A DNA stretch of 64,000 nucleotides from Runella salmonicolor (GCF_024158025.1 NZ_JAMZEL010000001.1:434001-498000); one strand, 5' to 3'. Positions 26,917-37,261 are shown, counted from the stretch's first letter. A program made the numbers and translations. The notes: a model not told the origin generated them from the sequence alone.

Positions 26917-29900
26917 CTATTTCGTTTTGAGCAAAAACCCTAGCAACGCATAAAAATCTTTTTCGGGAATAACGCTCCTGAATTGGTCGGGCATGAGGGT
27001 ATATTTGGAAGCTTTGTATTCTTTCATATCGTTTTTAGCCACCGAAAACTCTTGTCCTGATGGATTGGCAAAGACCATCATTTGCCCTTCGGTACGGCGG
27101 TAAAGGCCCGTCATGGATTGACCGTTGTTTAAAGTAATATTATAACTCCGAAACGCCTCCGAAATATTCCGATTCGGGTCAAGTATCTTTTCAGCAAGTG
27201 CTTTTTGCCCCCAGTTACCGATGCCGTCCAACTGCGGCCCAATCAAACCGCCCACGCCTTTGATTTGATGGCAGGTACTGCAATTTTGGGTAAATACCGC
27301 CCGCCCCACGTCGGGAGAGGCTTTGGCCGATTCAAAGCCTAGCAATCGACTTTGAATCAGCTTTTGCCTTTCTTCAAATTCATTGAGTCCACCCGCCGTC
27401 AGTTGGTTCAATTGCTCCTGCTGGGTGGGGCTTGCCTTGGCCGCTAAACGCTCTTTGACGGCTACCTCGGCCAGTACGTCGGCATTGACATTTTCTTCTT
27501 TTAAGGCTTTAATTAACCGATCAATTCCCGCCTCCGAATTGGCCAATGCCGCCGCGATGCCCACCTGTAAACTGCGCGCACTGCCAATAAATCCTTTTTC
27601 CAACAATGCAAGAACTTCGGGAGAGGCCGCACGAGCCAAGGCCGACACCCATCTCTCTCGCAATGCAATCGGCTCCGAGCGATCCAGAAAAACCTCACCG
27701 AGCAAGGTTACATTCTCCTGCGGCGAAAGACTCATCAGCGCATTGGCGGCGGCTACGCGCACCTTGGTATCAACGCTTTTGGTAGCCACTATTTTTTGGA
27801 AAAAAGGTACCGACAACGCCATTTTATATTCACTCGCAATCTCTACAGCCTGCACGCGGCGCGTGGTGAGTGCTGCCGTCTCTTTTTCCGCAATTGGCAG
27901 TTCCAGATAGTGTCTTGCCATCGTTGCTCCCCATTCCTGAAGGGGCGCAGTTACCTTCAAACCACTCTGCGCCACGCCCCTACGCAACGAATTATACAGC
28001 ATAAATTGTCCGTCCAAATCAGTCGCAAAACTTTTTTGAATCCGCAATATCATTTCGTTCAATTGTGCCGCTGAGCCATAACGGCCCAGGTATTCAAGGT
28101 TTTTATCCAATTCCTCAGCGGTCAAGTCATGCGTCATGAGGTAATCCCACACAAACGTCGCCACGTCGGCGGAAGGAATGTCGCGCGCGGCCTTTACGAG
28201 CACGCTCCGTTGGTCTTCGTTCCACTTTGTTGCAGCCACCTCCCGAATCACCCCCTTGGCCGCCAAATTCGTCCGAATGGCCAACAATGTCGTGTATTTC
28301 AAATGTGAATCCTCTTCGTTGGTTTGTTGGTACAAAGCCATCAACGGTTTCATGTTCATTACTTTCGGAAAACGCGTCAGTATTTCGGCCGCAATGCGTC
28401 GAATAAATGGGTCTTTGTTGGACAAGGCCCCAATCACTATCGTGCGGTGCGCGTCAGAGAGCATTTCGGCTTCCGAAAACAGCCGAAACGCGTGTACCTG
28501 CACCGTGGGGTCAGGGTGATTGAGGGCTTTGGTGAGGAGTGATTCAGGAACAGCTCCTAATCGTTGCAACACCCACAACCCATGCACAAACGCGCGGTTA
28601 TCAATACCCAGCGAAGCCATCATTTGGCTCACGGGAGCAACGGCTTTTTCTTTCCAAACATCCACCAAGCGGTCCGCTATTTTCAATCGTACGTTCAGTT
28701 GTGGGTGCTGCAAGCCCGCAATAAGCTCGTCCATCGTCGCTTTTGACCAATCTTTGACAGGCATATCGCGGTGAGGTTGATTGCCTTTGTAGGTAATTTT
28801 CCAAATCCGCCCGCTGGTCCGGTCCCGTTTGGGGTGATTGAGGGCTACTTCGTAGTGACCAATTATGCGATTATAAAAATCTGCGATGTAGAGCGCTCCG
28901 TCGGGGCCGACTTTGACATCCACTGGTCGAAACCACGGGTCGTCGCTTACCAAAAAATCGGCTTCTTTTTTAGATACGGGCGTGGAGCCTTTGAACGTGA
29001 CCGTATTGCGATTTATCTTGCAGGTAACCACGTCGCCGTTATAGAAACTGTTGCGGTACTCGGCAGGAAACTGTTCTCCGACATAATACACTAAACCCGA
29101 AAGTGCCGTTGACCCCAGCTCATAGCTCATCATTTCGGGACCAAATCCAATGCCAGTTGGTTTCTTACCAAAATGCGGATAATCAGCGCCTTTGATGAGT
29201 TGATAAATAGGCTTAGAATGGCAGTCAACAGAATACAAAAACCCTCTTTCGTCAAACGCGTAACCGAAAGGATTGACGCGTCCGAAAGTGGTCTGCTCTA
29301 CACGGCGCCCATCCGTGCGAAAACGAAAAGTGTTTCCAGAAGTCATCGTGACGGAGTCACCATCGGTGCCCTCAATTTTGGACGTATTGGTAAATCCGTG
29401 GCAAGAATGCACCCAGCCGTCAAAGCCCCGCATAAAATTGCTCACCATGCCGTGTGTATCTTTGTAGCCAAACTCACCGTAAAGCACCTTGCGTTTATCG
29501 GCTTTGCCGTCGTTGTTGGTGTCCGTAAAATGATATACGTTGGGAATACTATACGCAATAGCCCCGTCGGCTACGGGCATGATGCCGATTGGGATATTTA
29601 ATCCATCCTGAAAATCGGTAAATTTATCGGCTTTGCCATCGCCGTTGGTATCTTCCAGAATGGTAATTTTATCGTTTCCCTTCTCTGGTGCCGCTGCCAT
29701 CGGATACTCCGACGAATGTGTAACCCACAATCGGCCACGGTCATCAAACTCCATGTTGATGGGCTTGGTAATCTGAGGCTCCGACGCAAAGAGGGTAATT
29801 TCAAACCCCGGTGGCAACTTAAACCCACGCCTTTCTTGCTCGGGCGTCTGGAATTCGGTGGTCCGAACGTGGTCCGCAAATACCTCTTTTGACGCTATTT

Positions 29901-29994
29901 TTTTTTGAGGAATACTACAACTTTGGGCGTACAATAACAACAACCCCGTACCGAGCGTCATGGACTTACGACGAAGCGTAAAGAAATCTTTCAT
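26917..29994 (-). CDS. PVC-type heme-binding CxxCH protein (membrane-bound dehydrogenase-like)
   Basis: 1025 aa from the ATG at 29992-29994; a longer frame to 30057 adds an unlikely leader. The start has a hydrophobic signal ending near YAQSC, possibly a lipoprotein. Next comes a six-bladed propeller of the Pirellula/Verrucomicrobium-type dehydrogenase domain (FKLPPGFEITLFA, EDTNGDGKADKFTDFQDGL, VGPDGALYIADFYN). A HEAT-like helical region covers about 430-870. A C-terminal cytochrome c domain has the heme motif CSTCHQIKGVGGLIGPQLDGIG and a distal Met in the last 40 residues. It probably oxidises sugars or related compounds in the periplasm. Confidence 0.92.
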   Translation of the reverse strand: MKDFFTLRRKSMTLGTGLLLLYAQSCSIPQKKIASKEVFADHVRTTEFQTPEQERRGFKLPPGFEITLFASEPQITKPINMEFDDRGRLWVTHSSEYPMAAAPEKGNDKITILEDTNGDGKADKFTDFQDGLNIPIGIMPVADGAIAYSIPNVYHFTDTNNDGKADKRKVLYGEFGYKDTHGMVSNFMRGFDGWVHSCHGFTNTSKIEGTDGDSVTMTSGNTFRFRTDGRRVEQTTFGRVNPFGYAFDERGFLYSVDCHSKPIYQLIKGADYPHFGKKPTGIGFGPEMMSYELGSTALSGLVYYVGEQFPAEYRNSFYNGDVVTCKINRNTVTFKGSTPVSKKEADFLVSDDPWFRPVDVKVGPDGALYIADFYNRIIGHYEVALNHPKRDRTSGRIWKITYKGNQPHRDMPVKDWSKATMDELIAGLQHPQLNVRLKIADRLVDVWKEKAVAPVSQMMASLGIDNRAFVHGLWVLQRLGAVPESLLTKALNHPDPTVQVHAFRLFSEAEMLSDAHRTIVIGALSNKDPFIRRIAAEILTRFPKVMNMKPLMALYQQTNEEDSHLKYTTLLAIRTNLAAKGVIREVAATKWNEDQRSVLVKAARDIPSADVATFVWDYLMTHDLTAEELDKNLEYLGRYGSAAQLNEMILRIQKSFATDLDGQFMLYNSLRRGVAQSGLKVTAPLQEWGATMARHYLELPIAEKETAALTTRRVQAVEIASEYKMALSVPFFQKIVATKSVDTKVRVAAANALMSLSPQENVTLLGEVFLDRSEPIALRERWVSALARAASPEVLALLEKGFIGSARSLQVGIAAALANSEAGIDRLIKALKEENVNADVLAEVAVKERLAAKASPTQQEQLNQLTAGGLNEFEERQKLIQSRLLGFESAKASPDVGRAVFTQNCSTCHQIKGVGGLIGPQLDGIGNWGQKALAEKILDPNRNISEAFRSYNITLNNGQSMTGLYRRTEGQMMVFANPSGQEFSVAKNDMKEYKASKYTLMPDQFRSVIPEKDFYALLGFLLKTK

Positions 29995-30116
29995 CTTTAT
30001 TTTGGGAAGAAAAGCATTGGGTTTAGGTACAGAAACTGCTGACAGTAAAATGGGCAATCAGGCTCTTTTTACCCAAAATAATTCACATTTTTCACCTTAT
30101 AATTAAAGTTTAGGCA

Positions 30117-30139
30117 TAAAAAAAGGGCAAAATGCCCTT
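30117..30139 (-). terminator. Intrinsic terminator of the nucleotidyltransferase-family gene
   Basis: The 7-bp stem AAGGGCA / TGCCCTT with a 3-base loop is followed on the minus strand by TTTTTATG. It sits 22 bases after the stop codon at 30161. Confidence 0.7.
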
Positions 30140-30160
30140 GACCTCCGCTTTTCTCATCCG

Positions 30161-31390
30161 CTACAAATCCGATTTCTTGAATTTTTGAAAGAAATGATAC
30201 CCCCAAAGAAAAGGCGCCGCTACGTAATTCAGCAAAAACACCTTGTCGGGAAATGCAAACACCGACCAATAGGCGGGATTTATGAAGTATACTTTTGCTT
30301 CATGAACCACATTTTTCAAATCTCCGTAATAATAAGAAGAGGTATAATGCAACCAAAAACGAGACACTTTTTCTCTCAAGGTTTTTAGCGAAAAAGGCTC
30401 CTGTTTATCAAGAGACAACAAAGCATTCATGTGCACCAGTGCAATTTTGGACAAATGCGACACGGAATCTTTGCGGGCTATTTCCTCAATAATGGATGCT
30501 GGCAGGATGATTTTATACAGCGTAGAAGCCAGTTGCAGAGCTTGTAAAACGTAGTTACCGATTCCCCTTTGTTTAGACAAATCATAGGCTTCGGTGATAA
30601 ATCTTGGCTCCTCTTTTTGGATGACAACGGCAATATCGTTGAGCCAAAACAGCCGTTTCCATTGGTGTTGCCCCCCATGAACGCATAAATACAGGAAATT
30701 GTCGTACTTGGAAAGCAACCGAATGTTGATACCCGAGATTTTTTCTATCCATGCGTTTTTCCATAACTCTGCATTCGGAAACGTAAGAATATTTTGGGTA
30801 GCCAATAGCCGCCAGTGCAACTCTACGATGATATCTTTGGTTTCATGGTACAAGCAGTAATGATGAAAATTGGCCAGATACACCTCTTTTTGTTTGGGCG
30901 TAGCGTAAACTTCCTCCATCATCCGGTAGCCTTCATCGTACAAAATCGAATAGGCTTTTTCGATTTGCGCAGGCTCAAGTAGCAAGTCAATGTCGTGACA
31001 TACCCGCTGCATAAAATCCCCATGGTACACATACGAAAGCATCGGGCCTTTCAGGGGAATAGAATTGATTCCGTTTTTTTGAAATGCTTTACTGATGTGC
31101 AAAAGCTCGGCCGTAAAGGTGAGCATTCGCAGCTTGTTTTGATTATAAATTGTTTTCAGCCGCTCTTTTACCTCAACGGGTAGCCATTCATTTTCGTAAA
31201 TAATAGGGTACAAACCTCCAATCATGCGGTGGCTTTTTACCAACTGTAAAAAAAGGGGCCAGTTAATCGCGTTAAGCTCTTCTGCTTCTACGGGTTCGTT
31301 CGTCCGGCACTTAATCAATAACTTTAATTCAGCACTTAAGTTGTCAAGACTTGCCTGTAATGGAGAAAAAAGGGGAGCTGGTGACGTCAT
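30161..31390 (-). CDS. Nucleotidyltransferase family protein (NTP_transf_5-like)
   Basis: 409 aa from the ATG at 31388-31390. The nucleotidyltransferase-fold signature is present as IPLKGPMLSYVYHGDFMQRVCHDIDLLLEP, where HDIDLL carries the two metal-binding Asp residues. The flanking helical N- and C-terminal parts are typical of this family, which is often found near polysaccharide and RiPP genes. In some lasso and lanthipeptide clusters such proteins occur as accessory genes, but here about 16 kb separate it from the lasso genes. Substrate unknown. Confidence 0.82.
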   Translation of the reverse strand: MTSPAPLFSPLQASLDNLSAELKLLIKCRTNEPVEAEELNAINWPLFLQLVKSHRMIGGLYPIIYENEWLPVEVKERLKTIYNQNKLRMLTFTAELLHISKAFQKNGINSIPLKGPMLSYVYHGDFMQRVCHDIDLLLEPAQIEKAYSILYDEGYRMMEEVYATPKQKEVYLANFHHYCLYHETKDIIVELHWRLLATQNILTFPNAELWKNAWIEKISGINIRLLSKYDNFLYLCVHGGQHQWKRLFWLNDIAVVIQKEEPRFITEAYDLSKQRGIGNYVLQALQLASTLYKIILPASIIEEIARKDSVSHLSKIALVHMNALLSLDKQEPFSLKTLREKVSRFWLHYTSSYYYGDLKNVVHEAKVYFINPAYWSVFAFPDKVFLLNYVAAPFLWGYHFFQKFKKSDL

Positions 31391-31623
31391 TAACAAATGT
31401 AAAAAAAAGGCGACCGAGAGTATACTTCATTCTGAAAAGACGCAGCATCAAAATATATACCAGCACGGCACAGAAAACCACAACTTTTGTGGGACAAAAG
31501 TAAAATAAATCTGGATGACTGGACCTAATTGCGTCCAAAAATACCCTGAAGAAAACCTAAAGAGAATACGTAAGAAGTCAAAAAACGATGAATGCAGGAG
31601 CTTTTTGAGGGAGAAAATCTGTT

Positions 31624-32184
31624 TTAAAATCGGGCGTAAAAGCCCACATTTCCAGTAGGCGTAATCCCGAATTTTGTTTTTTGCAAAAGGGTCGTTTTTC
31701 TTGCACCGAGGCTCGAATTATAGGCTTTAACCGCGTTGGATTGAAGTTCATGCGAAAACTCAATGATACAAATACCGCCCACAAATGCCCCAACCCCAGC
31801 CACCAGCAACGGCAAACTCCGAATAGTATAGTTGTGAACTGTACCTTCAACCACCGCCGAGGCGGGCTTTCCTTTGATGGCCACGTAGCATAATCCTATG
31901 CCGCCAATCGACACCAACGGTCCTAAAGGCCGAATATAACTCCCTAATCGGTAGTTTTGTAGAGCTTTAGGGTTGTTTTTTAATAATTCTTCAAAGTTTT
32001 TTTTCTTGACTCTGACTCCTTTTTGAAGTACTTCGCTCATCAACACCCTTCTTTTGTAGATGAGTGAGTCAGCACCTTCGGTGTTTTGAGCCATACTCGT
32101 GAAAGAAGTGCCAGTACTCACCAGTAGAATAAAAGTCCAGAGTCGGCACGCCGCGTTTGTATATTTTATGGTTTGCATATTCAT
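31624..32184 (-). CDS. Hypothetical secreted or membrane protein
   Basis: 186 aa. The N-terminus is a signal peptide ending near TSMAQ. Two hydrophobic, Gly-rich segments (VSIGGIGLCYVAIKG and PLLVAGVGAFVGGICIIEF) may be membrane helices, and the last 15 residues (KFGITPTGNVGFYARF) end in Phe like an outer-membrane beta strand. I do not recognise the family. It lies just downstream of the Wzi-like gene on the same strand, with 59 bases between. Confidence 0.6.
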   Translation of the reverse strand: MNMQTIKYTNAACRLWTFILLVSTGTSFTSMAQNTEGADSLIYKRRVLMSEVLQKGVRVKKKNFEELLKNNPKALQNYRLGSYIRPLGPLVSIGGIGLCYVAIKGKPASAVVEGTVHNYTIRSLPLLVAGVGAFVGGICIIEFSHELQSNAVKAYNSSLGARKTTLLQKTKFGITPTGNVGFYARF

Positions 32185-32243
32185 TTTTAGAAGGAAAAAA
32201 GTTAAGAATAGATTTTGATGGAAGTTCGTCCTGCCATGCAGAA

Positions 32244-33773
32244 TTAAAACTCCCTTCTTACCACCAGACTCCCGCCGATGTTATTTTCGAGAAGCCCAGC
32301 ATTGTCGTACGCAACAATGGCATTGATGGTGTATTTTTTTACCGAAAACGAAACTTGCTGCTGTACCGACACTTGATTCAACTCAATAGGGGCCAACAAC
32401 ACCCGTGAGTACAAATAGTATTTGCCAAAATTTTGAGAATACGATACGCGGGTCAGAAGATTTACCCGACTTATTCGGCTATGAATCCCCAACATCCACG
32501 CTTTGACCCGATTATTGATAATCATGTCGGGCATAACGGGCGATTTAGGCTGAAAGTCACCGATTAAATCTTTGAGCGTAACGCCCGTAGATGCGCTGAG
32601 TGGCATGATAAAAGGAGTACCGATGGTTTGTCTGCGATACACCCAACCTTCTTCGTAGGTCCCGTTGTTGAAATAATCGTCGGCGCCCCTCAATTCAGGA
32701 ATAAACGCGGTTTGATTTCCAGATTGCAGATTTCCTCCTTGATTGGAAGTATTCAAATATTCTAACACAATTTTTTTTACGCCCTGATTAGCTTCTTTCA
32801 ACTCAATCGACGCTCCCAACAGCCCATCAGCAATACTGCTTAACACAAAGAGGGAGCCGTCTTCATAAATGGATTGACGATAAAAAAACCACTTGGTTGC
32901 TTCATTTTCATATTCCAACCCAATATCGACCGTTCCCAAGTGATTGCCCAATCGGTTGCCACCTTCACCAGAGACTCGCCCGCTTTTTTTGTAGTAGCCC
33001 AGTGCCTGAAGGCTGATGCCCGTAGCCACGTGAATGAAAGCTTCCAAATCACTGCCATAATTGGTGATAAGCGAATTGGTGCCGCTCTGGATAAACGGTA
33101 CCGTTGGCCTGCCTCCCCACTGCACCTGATGGTTGATTCCTGCATAAAACTTCATTTTCCAGGCGGGTTTTCCGAGTCGGAAATAGGCACTTTTTTGGTG
33201 AAGAAAATATTTCGCGGTAGAATCTCCCGACCCAAACCAGCCATGCGCAAAATTGGCTTTGAACGAAATTAACCCATTTTTAAGTAAAGGCACGTAGTTA
33301 AACAATCCAATTTGGACTTTCGGCATCGGGAGGGCATTGCCAGACCATGTATACGAACCCATGCTGAGGGTACTATCGACGAGTCCAACAATCTCTTTCC
33401 GACGTCCCGCGTAGAATTCGAAGGCTCCATAGCGGGCTTTGCCGTAAAATTCAGAAAAGAAAAAGCGGCTGTTTTCGCCAACATTTGCCACGGCTCTTGC
33501 ACCATAGCCGAACTGGAGTTTACGCTTGGCTTTTGCATTCCTCAGGCTGTCATAGTCTTTTTTCAACTCGCCTCGAAGCGAGAACGCAGGGCTGCCCAGA
33601 GGCACCTCCCCAAACTGGTTTGAGCGCACCCAAAAAGGGTTAGATTCGGCCGTAGAAGCAAAAGCCCCCGCTTCAACGGCGTACTTAGCTCCTTTGAGAG
33701 GGTTCTGGGCAAAAGATGTATAACCACAACACCAACAGGCAATTAGGAAAAGTGACGTTTTATTTTTCATCAT
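32244..33773 (-). CDS. Capsule assembly Wzi-like outer membrane protein
   Basis: 509 aa with a signal peptide (ends TSFAQ) and an amphipathic beta-strand pattern ending in an aromatic residue (VVRREF), as expected for an outer-membrane barrel. The opening YAVEAGAFASTAESNPFWVRSN and GYGARAVANVGENSRFFFSEFYG match the Wzi family in Bacteroidota. Wzi anchors or organises capsular polysaccharide at the cell surface. It is the leftmost polysaccharide-related gene, downstream of the VanZ-like and wecB genes. Confidence 0.85.
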   Translation of the reverse strand: MMKNKTSLFLIACWCCGYTSFAQNPLKGAKYAVEAGAFASTAESNPFWVRSNQFGEVPLGSPAFSLRGELKKDYDSLRNAKAKRKLQFGYGARAVANVGENSRFFFSEFYGKARYGAFEFYAGRRKEIVGLVDSTLSMGSYTWSGNALPMPKVQIGLFNYVPLLKNGLISFKANFAHGWFGSGDSTAKYFLHQKSAYFRLGKPAWKMKFYAGINHQVQWGGRPTVPFIQSGTNSLITNYGSDLEAFIHVATGISLQALGYYKKSGRVSGEGGNRLGNHLGTVDIGLEYENEATKWFFYRQSIYEDGSLFVLSSIADGLLGASIELKEANQGVKKIVLEYLNTSNQGGNLQSGNQTAFIPELRGADDYFNNGTYEEGWVYRRQTIGTPFIMPLSASTGVTLKDLIGDFQPKSPVMPDMIINNRVKAWMLGIHSRISRVNLLTRVSYSQNFGKYYLYSRVLLAPIELNQVSVQQQVSFSVKKYTINAIVAYDNAGLLENNIGGSLVVRREF

Positions 33774-33817
33774 AACTTCGGAGAGGTTTAAGCTTCAATA
33801 GAAAACCAGAATCTGAT

Positions 33818-34207
33818 TTATTTTTTATAAATAGGTTGAATAATTTGCCAAAGAGCAGCCCCGATAAATACCCCGAGCAGGTTAGCGGCCAAATCAATGA
33901 CATTGTAGGTTCGGTAAGTCAAAAAATACTGGACAACTTCGGTCGTTATCCCTAAAACTACTCCGCAAGCAAGCCATAAAAGCTCTTTGAGACGGTTAGT
34001 TTCGGCATATAATACCCGAATCGGCATCCAAGGAACGAGCAAAAATGAATGAAGCAGATAGTCTAAACGCAACTCTGGCAAGACATACGTGTTGTTGATA
34101 GATGCAGAATCTTTACCGTTGATGGGCAAAACCGCAAGCGCAAATAAAAGAACTACGTAGCAAAACGTAAGGGTATCGGCTTGTTTGGGTGATTTTACGA
34201 AAAGCAT
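33818..34207 (-). CDS. VanZ family membrane protein
   Basis: 129 aa with four hydrophobic segments. The VanZ-like marks are DYLLHSFLLVPWMPIRVLYAE, then GVVLGITTEVVQYFLTYRTYNVIDLAANLLGVFIGAALW, where the Glu and DLxAN motif are conserved. Despite the name, most members have no link to teicoplanin resistance; they are often found beside exopolysaccharide genes. Five bases downstream of wecB. Confidence 0.9.
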   Translation of the reverse strand: MLFVKSPKQADTLTFCYVVLLFALAVLPINGKDSASINNTYVLPELRLDYLLHSFLLVPWMPIRVLYAETNRLKELLWLACGVVLGITTEVVQYFLTYRTYNVIDLAANLLGVFIGAALWQIIQPIYKK

Positions 34208-34212
34208 ATTAT

Positions 34213-35370
34213 TTAGGTTGTCGCTCCTGCTCCAGTGAGGAGTAGATTCAGTATTTTTTCGGCCGCACTTCCATCACCATAAATGGTTTGAAAGCTGCTT
34301 TCGGGATTGCTCATAAAATAGCGGTATGCATCTAAAATGCGGGTTTCGTCGGCATCGCAAAGTACGGCGGCCCCGCTTTCCACAATTTCAACCCATTCGG
34401 TTTCAGCGCGCAGGATGAGGCACGGCGTTTTCAAGAAATAGGCTTCTTTTTGCACCCCACCCGAGTCGGTCAGTACCAGTTTTGCGTATTTTTCCAATTG
34501 AATCATTTCCAAATACGAGACTGGCGGGAGCAACAAAATGGCAGGATTGCTGCTAATTTCACGACGCAACTCGGCCTCCAACAGAATCTCCATCTGTTTG
34601 GCAGTACGCGGATGAAGCGGCAAAACGAGGGTTTCGTTCCCTGAATTTGCAATTTCTAACAACGCCCGAAAAATAGCGTTCAGACGCGTGGCATCGTCGG
34701 TATTGGTGTTTCGATGCAGCGTAACGAGCAAAAATTGCTTTTTCTGCAACCCCTCCTTCTCGAGAATGTCGGTATTTTTATCCGCTACTTTACTAAAGAA
34801 AAGGGTATTGTCGTACATCACGTCGCCCACGTTAAACACGCCCGGTCGGTCGATGGTGTAGGGTGGCCGATTATCGACCCGAAAGCCTTCGTTTTTAAGA
34901 TTATCCAAGCCCGTTTGGGTGGGTGGAAACAAATAAGTAGAGACATGGTCGCTCAAAATCCGGTTGATTTCTTCGGGCATTTTTTTATTAAATGACCGCA
35001 ATCCCGCTTCAATATGCACCACAGGTACGTGGATTTTGGAAGCAGCCACGGCGGCAGCCAAGGTGGAGTTGGTATCGCCGTAAATAATCATAAAGTCGGG
35101 TTGTTCGTTCTCCAAAATGGTTTCAATCCCCGCAATCATCCGGGCCGTTTGTTCACCGTGTTTGCCCGAACCAGCCCCTAGGTTATAATCGGGCAGGGGA
35201 ATTTGCAATTCTTCAAAGAAAATCGCCGACATACGTTCGTCATAATGCTGTCCTGTGTGTACTACCACTTCTTTAATACTGGGTGCATAATGATTTTTAA
35301 TCGCTCGACTGATGGCGGCCGATTTAATGATTTGGGGGCGCGCCCCGATAATGGTCAGGAGTTTCAGCAT
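34213..35370 (-). CDS. wecB: UDP-N-acetylglucosamine 2-epimerase (non-hydrolysing)
   Basis: 385 aa from the ATG at 35368-35370; a GTG three codons earlier abuts the previous stop. It interconverts UDP-GlcNAc and UDP-ManNAc in the cytoplasm. Motifs: LLTIIGARPQIIKSAAIS at the N-terminus, VVHTGQHYDERMS, GDTNSTLAAAVAA, VHIEAGLRSFNKKMPEEINR and LTDSGGVQKEAYFLKTPCLILR. It supplies ManNAc-type precursors to the polysaccharide locus, possibly for the amidotransferase branch. Confidence 0.96.
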   Translation of the reverse strand: MLKLLTIIGARPQIIKSAAISRAIKNHYAPSIKEVVVHTGQHYDERMSAIFFEELQIPLPDYNLGAGSGKHGEQTARMIAGIETILENEQPDFMIIYGDTNSTLAAAVAASKIHVPVVHIEAGLRSFNKKMPEEINRILSDHVSTYLFPPTQTGLDNLKNEGFRVDNRPPYTIDRPGVFNVGDVMYDNTLFFSKVADKNTDILEKEGLQKKQFLLVTLHRNTNTDDATRLNAIFRALLEIANSGNETLVLPLHPRTAKQMEILLEAELRREISSNPAILLLPPVSYLEMIQLEKYAKLVLTDSGGVQKEAYFLKTPCLILRAETEWVEIVESGAAVLCDADETRILDAYRYFMSNPESSFQTIYGDGSAAEKILNLLLTGAGATT

Positions 35371-35379
35371 GTAGCTCAC

Positions 35380-36135
35380 TCAGGTATTTTTGACGAAAAA
35401 ATATTTTTTTATGACGTTTTTGGCGTTCTGAAGCACCAATTCCTTCACCCACGGCACACTATGGTCATCCCAGCGTTGGGGGTGAAAAGTAAACATAATT
35501 TGGGCGGGCAACTGGCCTGCATTCGCCACCGCCATGATGTCGCGTGTGGTTTTAAAAGGATGATTTTTGCTACCCACTTTGTCCCTTACGCTGACTTTAT
35601 CGCCGTCCCATCGGCGGCCCGTATCGGTCAGGTAAAGTACTTTGCTGAAATCAACGTCAAAATACGGCTCGCCAATAATGCCGAAATCACGATAAGAGTG
35701 AAATTTCCACAGGTCGCGGGAGTCAAATTTTGAAAGTGGACTTCCGTGCATACAAATCGTGGAAACGGGCACCAATTTTCGCAGCCGCTCAAGATTTTGC
35801 TCAAAATCAACCAATCCCTTTTGAATGTCTCCCCGGCAGGTAGTCAGACACTCATAATGATAGCCTACTTCATGGCCCAAATCGGCTATCCGTTGAATGA
35901 TTTTGTCGTCCCAGCTTACTTCCACCGCCCTAAAATAATAGGAGCCTGAGAGGCCATATTCCTTCTGAATTTCGGCAAACGCTAGAGAATTTCGGGGCAA
36001 CAAATCAACGTCGTGACGCAGCACAATGGCACGCTCTTGTGGTGAAGTAAGAAAATCTTCAAATGTTTGAAAATGGTAATTTGAAGCGATGAGGCTTTCT
36101 AACAATTTTCGGTAAAGGCGTAGGGTAAAATCCAT
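35380..36135 (-). CDS. Polysaccharide deacetylase-like protein
   Basis: 251 aa, NodB-like fold. The metal-binding motif is seen as IVLRHDVDLLPRNS (the HDVD pair), followed by the turn LGHEVGYHYECL with a second His set, then the STICMHGSPLS and MFTFHPQRWDDH strands near the end. There is no signal peptide, so it may act on a cytoplasmic sugar or lipid-linked intermediate rather than on the exported polymer. It directly abuts wecB. Confidence 0.85.
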   Translation of the reverse strand: MDFTLRLYRKLLESLIASNYHFQTFEDFLTSPQERAIVLRHDVDLLPRNSLAFAEIQKEYGLSGSYYFRAVEVSWDDKIIQRIADLGHEVGYHYECLTTCRGDIQKGLVDFEQNLERLRKLVPVSTICMHGSPLSKFDSRDLWKFHSYRDFGIIGEPYFDVDFSKVLYLTDTGRRWDGDKVSVRDKVGSKNHPFKTTRDIMAVANAGQLPAQIMFTFHPQRWDDHSVPWVKELVLQNAKNVIKKYFFVKNT

Positions 36136-36166
36136 TTTTGGGGCCTAAAAATATTGAGCGTAAAAC

Positions 36167-37261
36167 TTATTGAGCAACGCTTACCCGACGGTCAGGATTT
36201 TCTTTTACCATCCGAATACTTTCGGGATAATGAGCCACTAATCGCACCAGAAAATCGGTGAGGTCTACCTTATCCGTGAGCATTTTTTGCCTACGCAACG
36301 CCCAATCTTCCTTCAGATTTTTTTGGTGAACCAGTCGGTCAATCAAGGCTATCATCTCCTCAAATTGATTGGGCAGAAATGAATAACACAAGGCGTACTT
36401 TTCTTCAATTTCGTTCGGGATAGATAGCCTTCCCGCAAAAGAGTTTAATTTGATGGCGGGCGTTCCCAAGAGTGCTGCCTCCGAAATCATGGTTTGACTA
36501 TCCCCCACAAACAGCGTCGCAAAATACATGAGAGAGTGGATTTTTTCGGGTGCCACGGGCAATTGATACTCCTTTATTTCAGGTTCAATATCGCGCTCGG
36601 TTGTAATAAAAATCTTCCCAAAGGGTTTGAGTAGTTCAATAATACGAAGTTTTTGAGCAATATCCAACCCCCTAACGCCCGCATCATGGTGCGCCTTAAA
36701 TACGTTGAAACGCATGATAAAAAAAGTCTCGCCTGGCTCAATGCCCAACTCCTTAAGCACACTGACCTGCGGTTCAAAACGATTGGGATGCAAGTAAGCA
36801 AGTTCATGAAAACTCGGGTGGCATATTCGGTTGGGGCCTCGGTCTTCAAACGACAACGCACTTGGATTGAGAATGATCGAGGCAAAAGATATGGCTTTGG
36901 CAAATGTCGGCGTTACGGTCAGGTCGTCATCGTCCAGCGCAATCACTTTCATCCGCGTTATTTTTGTAAGAATAGGTAGCACCATCGAAATTCCGATGCC
37001 ATAGTCCACACGATGCTTCCACACAATCCCCAATACTTTTAGCAAATGAAAAAACTCATAGATGTATTTAAGCGAGAGAGAGTCTTTTTTTTGTCCAACT
37101 TTTATGTATTCTATATTATACGCTTCCAATAGGCGCATGATGACTTTTACTTCTTTGGCCGTCACTATCACCCGATACCCTCGTGCTTTCATCTCCTGTA
37201 TAAAATACTTAAAGAGATGCACGTGAGCGGGATGGTTTATATCAACAAGAATGGTTTTCAT
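36167..37261 (-). CDS. DUF354 family glycosyltransferase-like protein (copy 1)
   Basis: 364 aa from the ATG at 37259-37261, which overlaps the upstream aminotransferase stop as ATGA. GT-B-like fold: ILVDINHPAHVHLFKYFIQE at the N-terminus and FVGDSQTMISEAALLGTPAIKL as the donor-binding half. DUF354 proteins occur in polysaccharide loci of bacteria and archaea and are believed to be glycosyltransferases or epimerase-like. A paralogue sits three genes upstream (39458-40567) with the same C-terminal pattern (RQKMLTDKVDLTDFLV). Confidence 0.85.
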   Translation of the reverse strand: MKTILVDINHPAHVHLFKYFIQEMKARGYRVIVTAKEVKVIMRLLEAYNIEYIKVGQKKDSLSLKYIYEFFHLLKVLGIVWKHRVDYGIGISMVLPILTKITRMKVIALDDDDLTVTPTFAKAISFASIILNPSALSFEDRGPNRICHPSFHELAYLHPNRFEPQVSVLKELGIEPGETFFIMRFNVFKAHHDAGVRGLDIAQKLRIIELLKPFGKIFITTERDIEPEIKEYQLPVAPEKIHSLMYFATLFVGDSQTMISEAALLGTPAIKLNSFAGRLSIPNEIEEKYALCYSFLPNQFEEMIALIDRLVHQKNLKEDWALRRQKMLTDKVDLTDFLVRLVAHYPESIRMVKENPDRRVSVAQ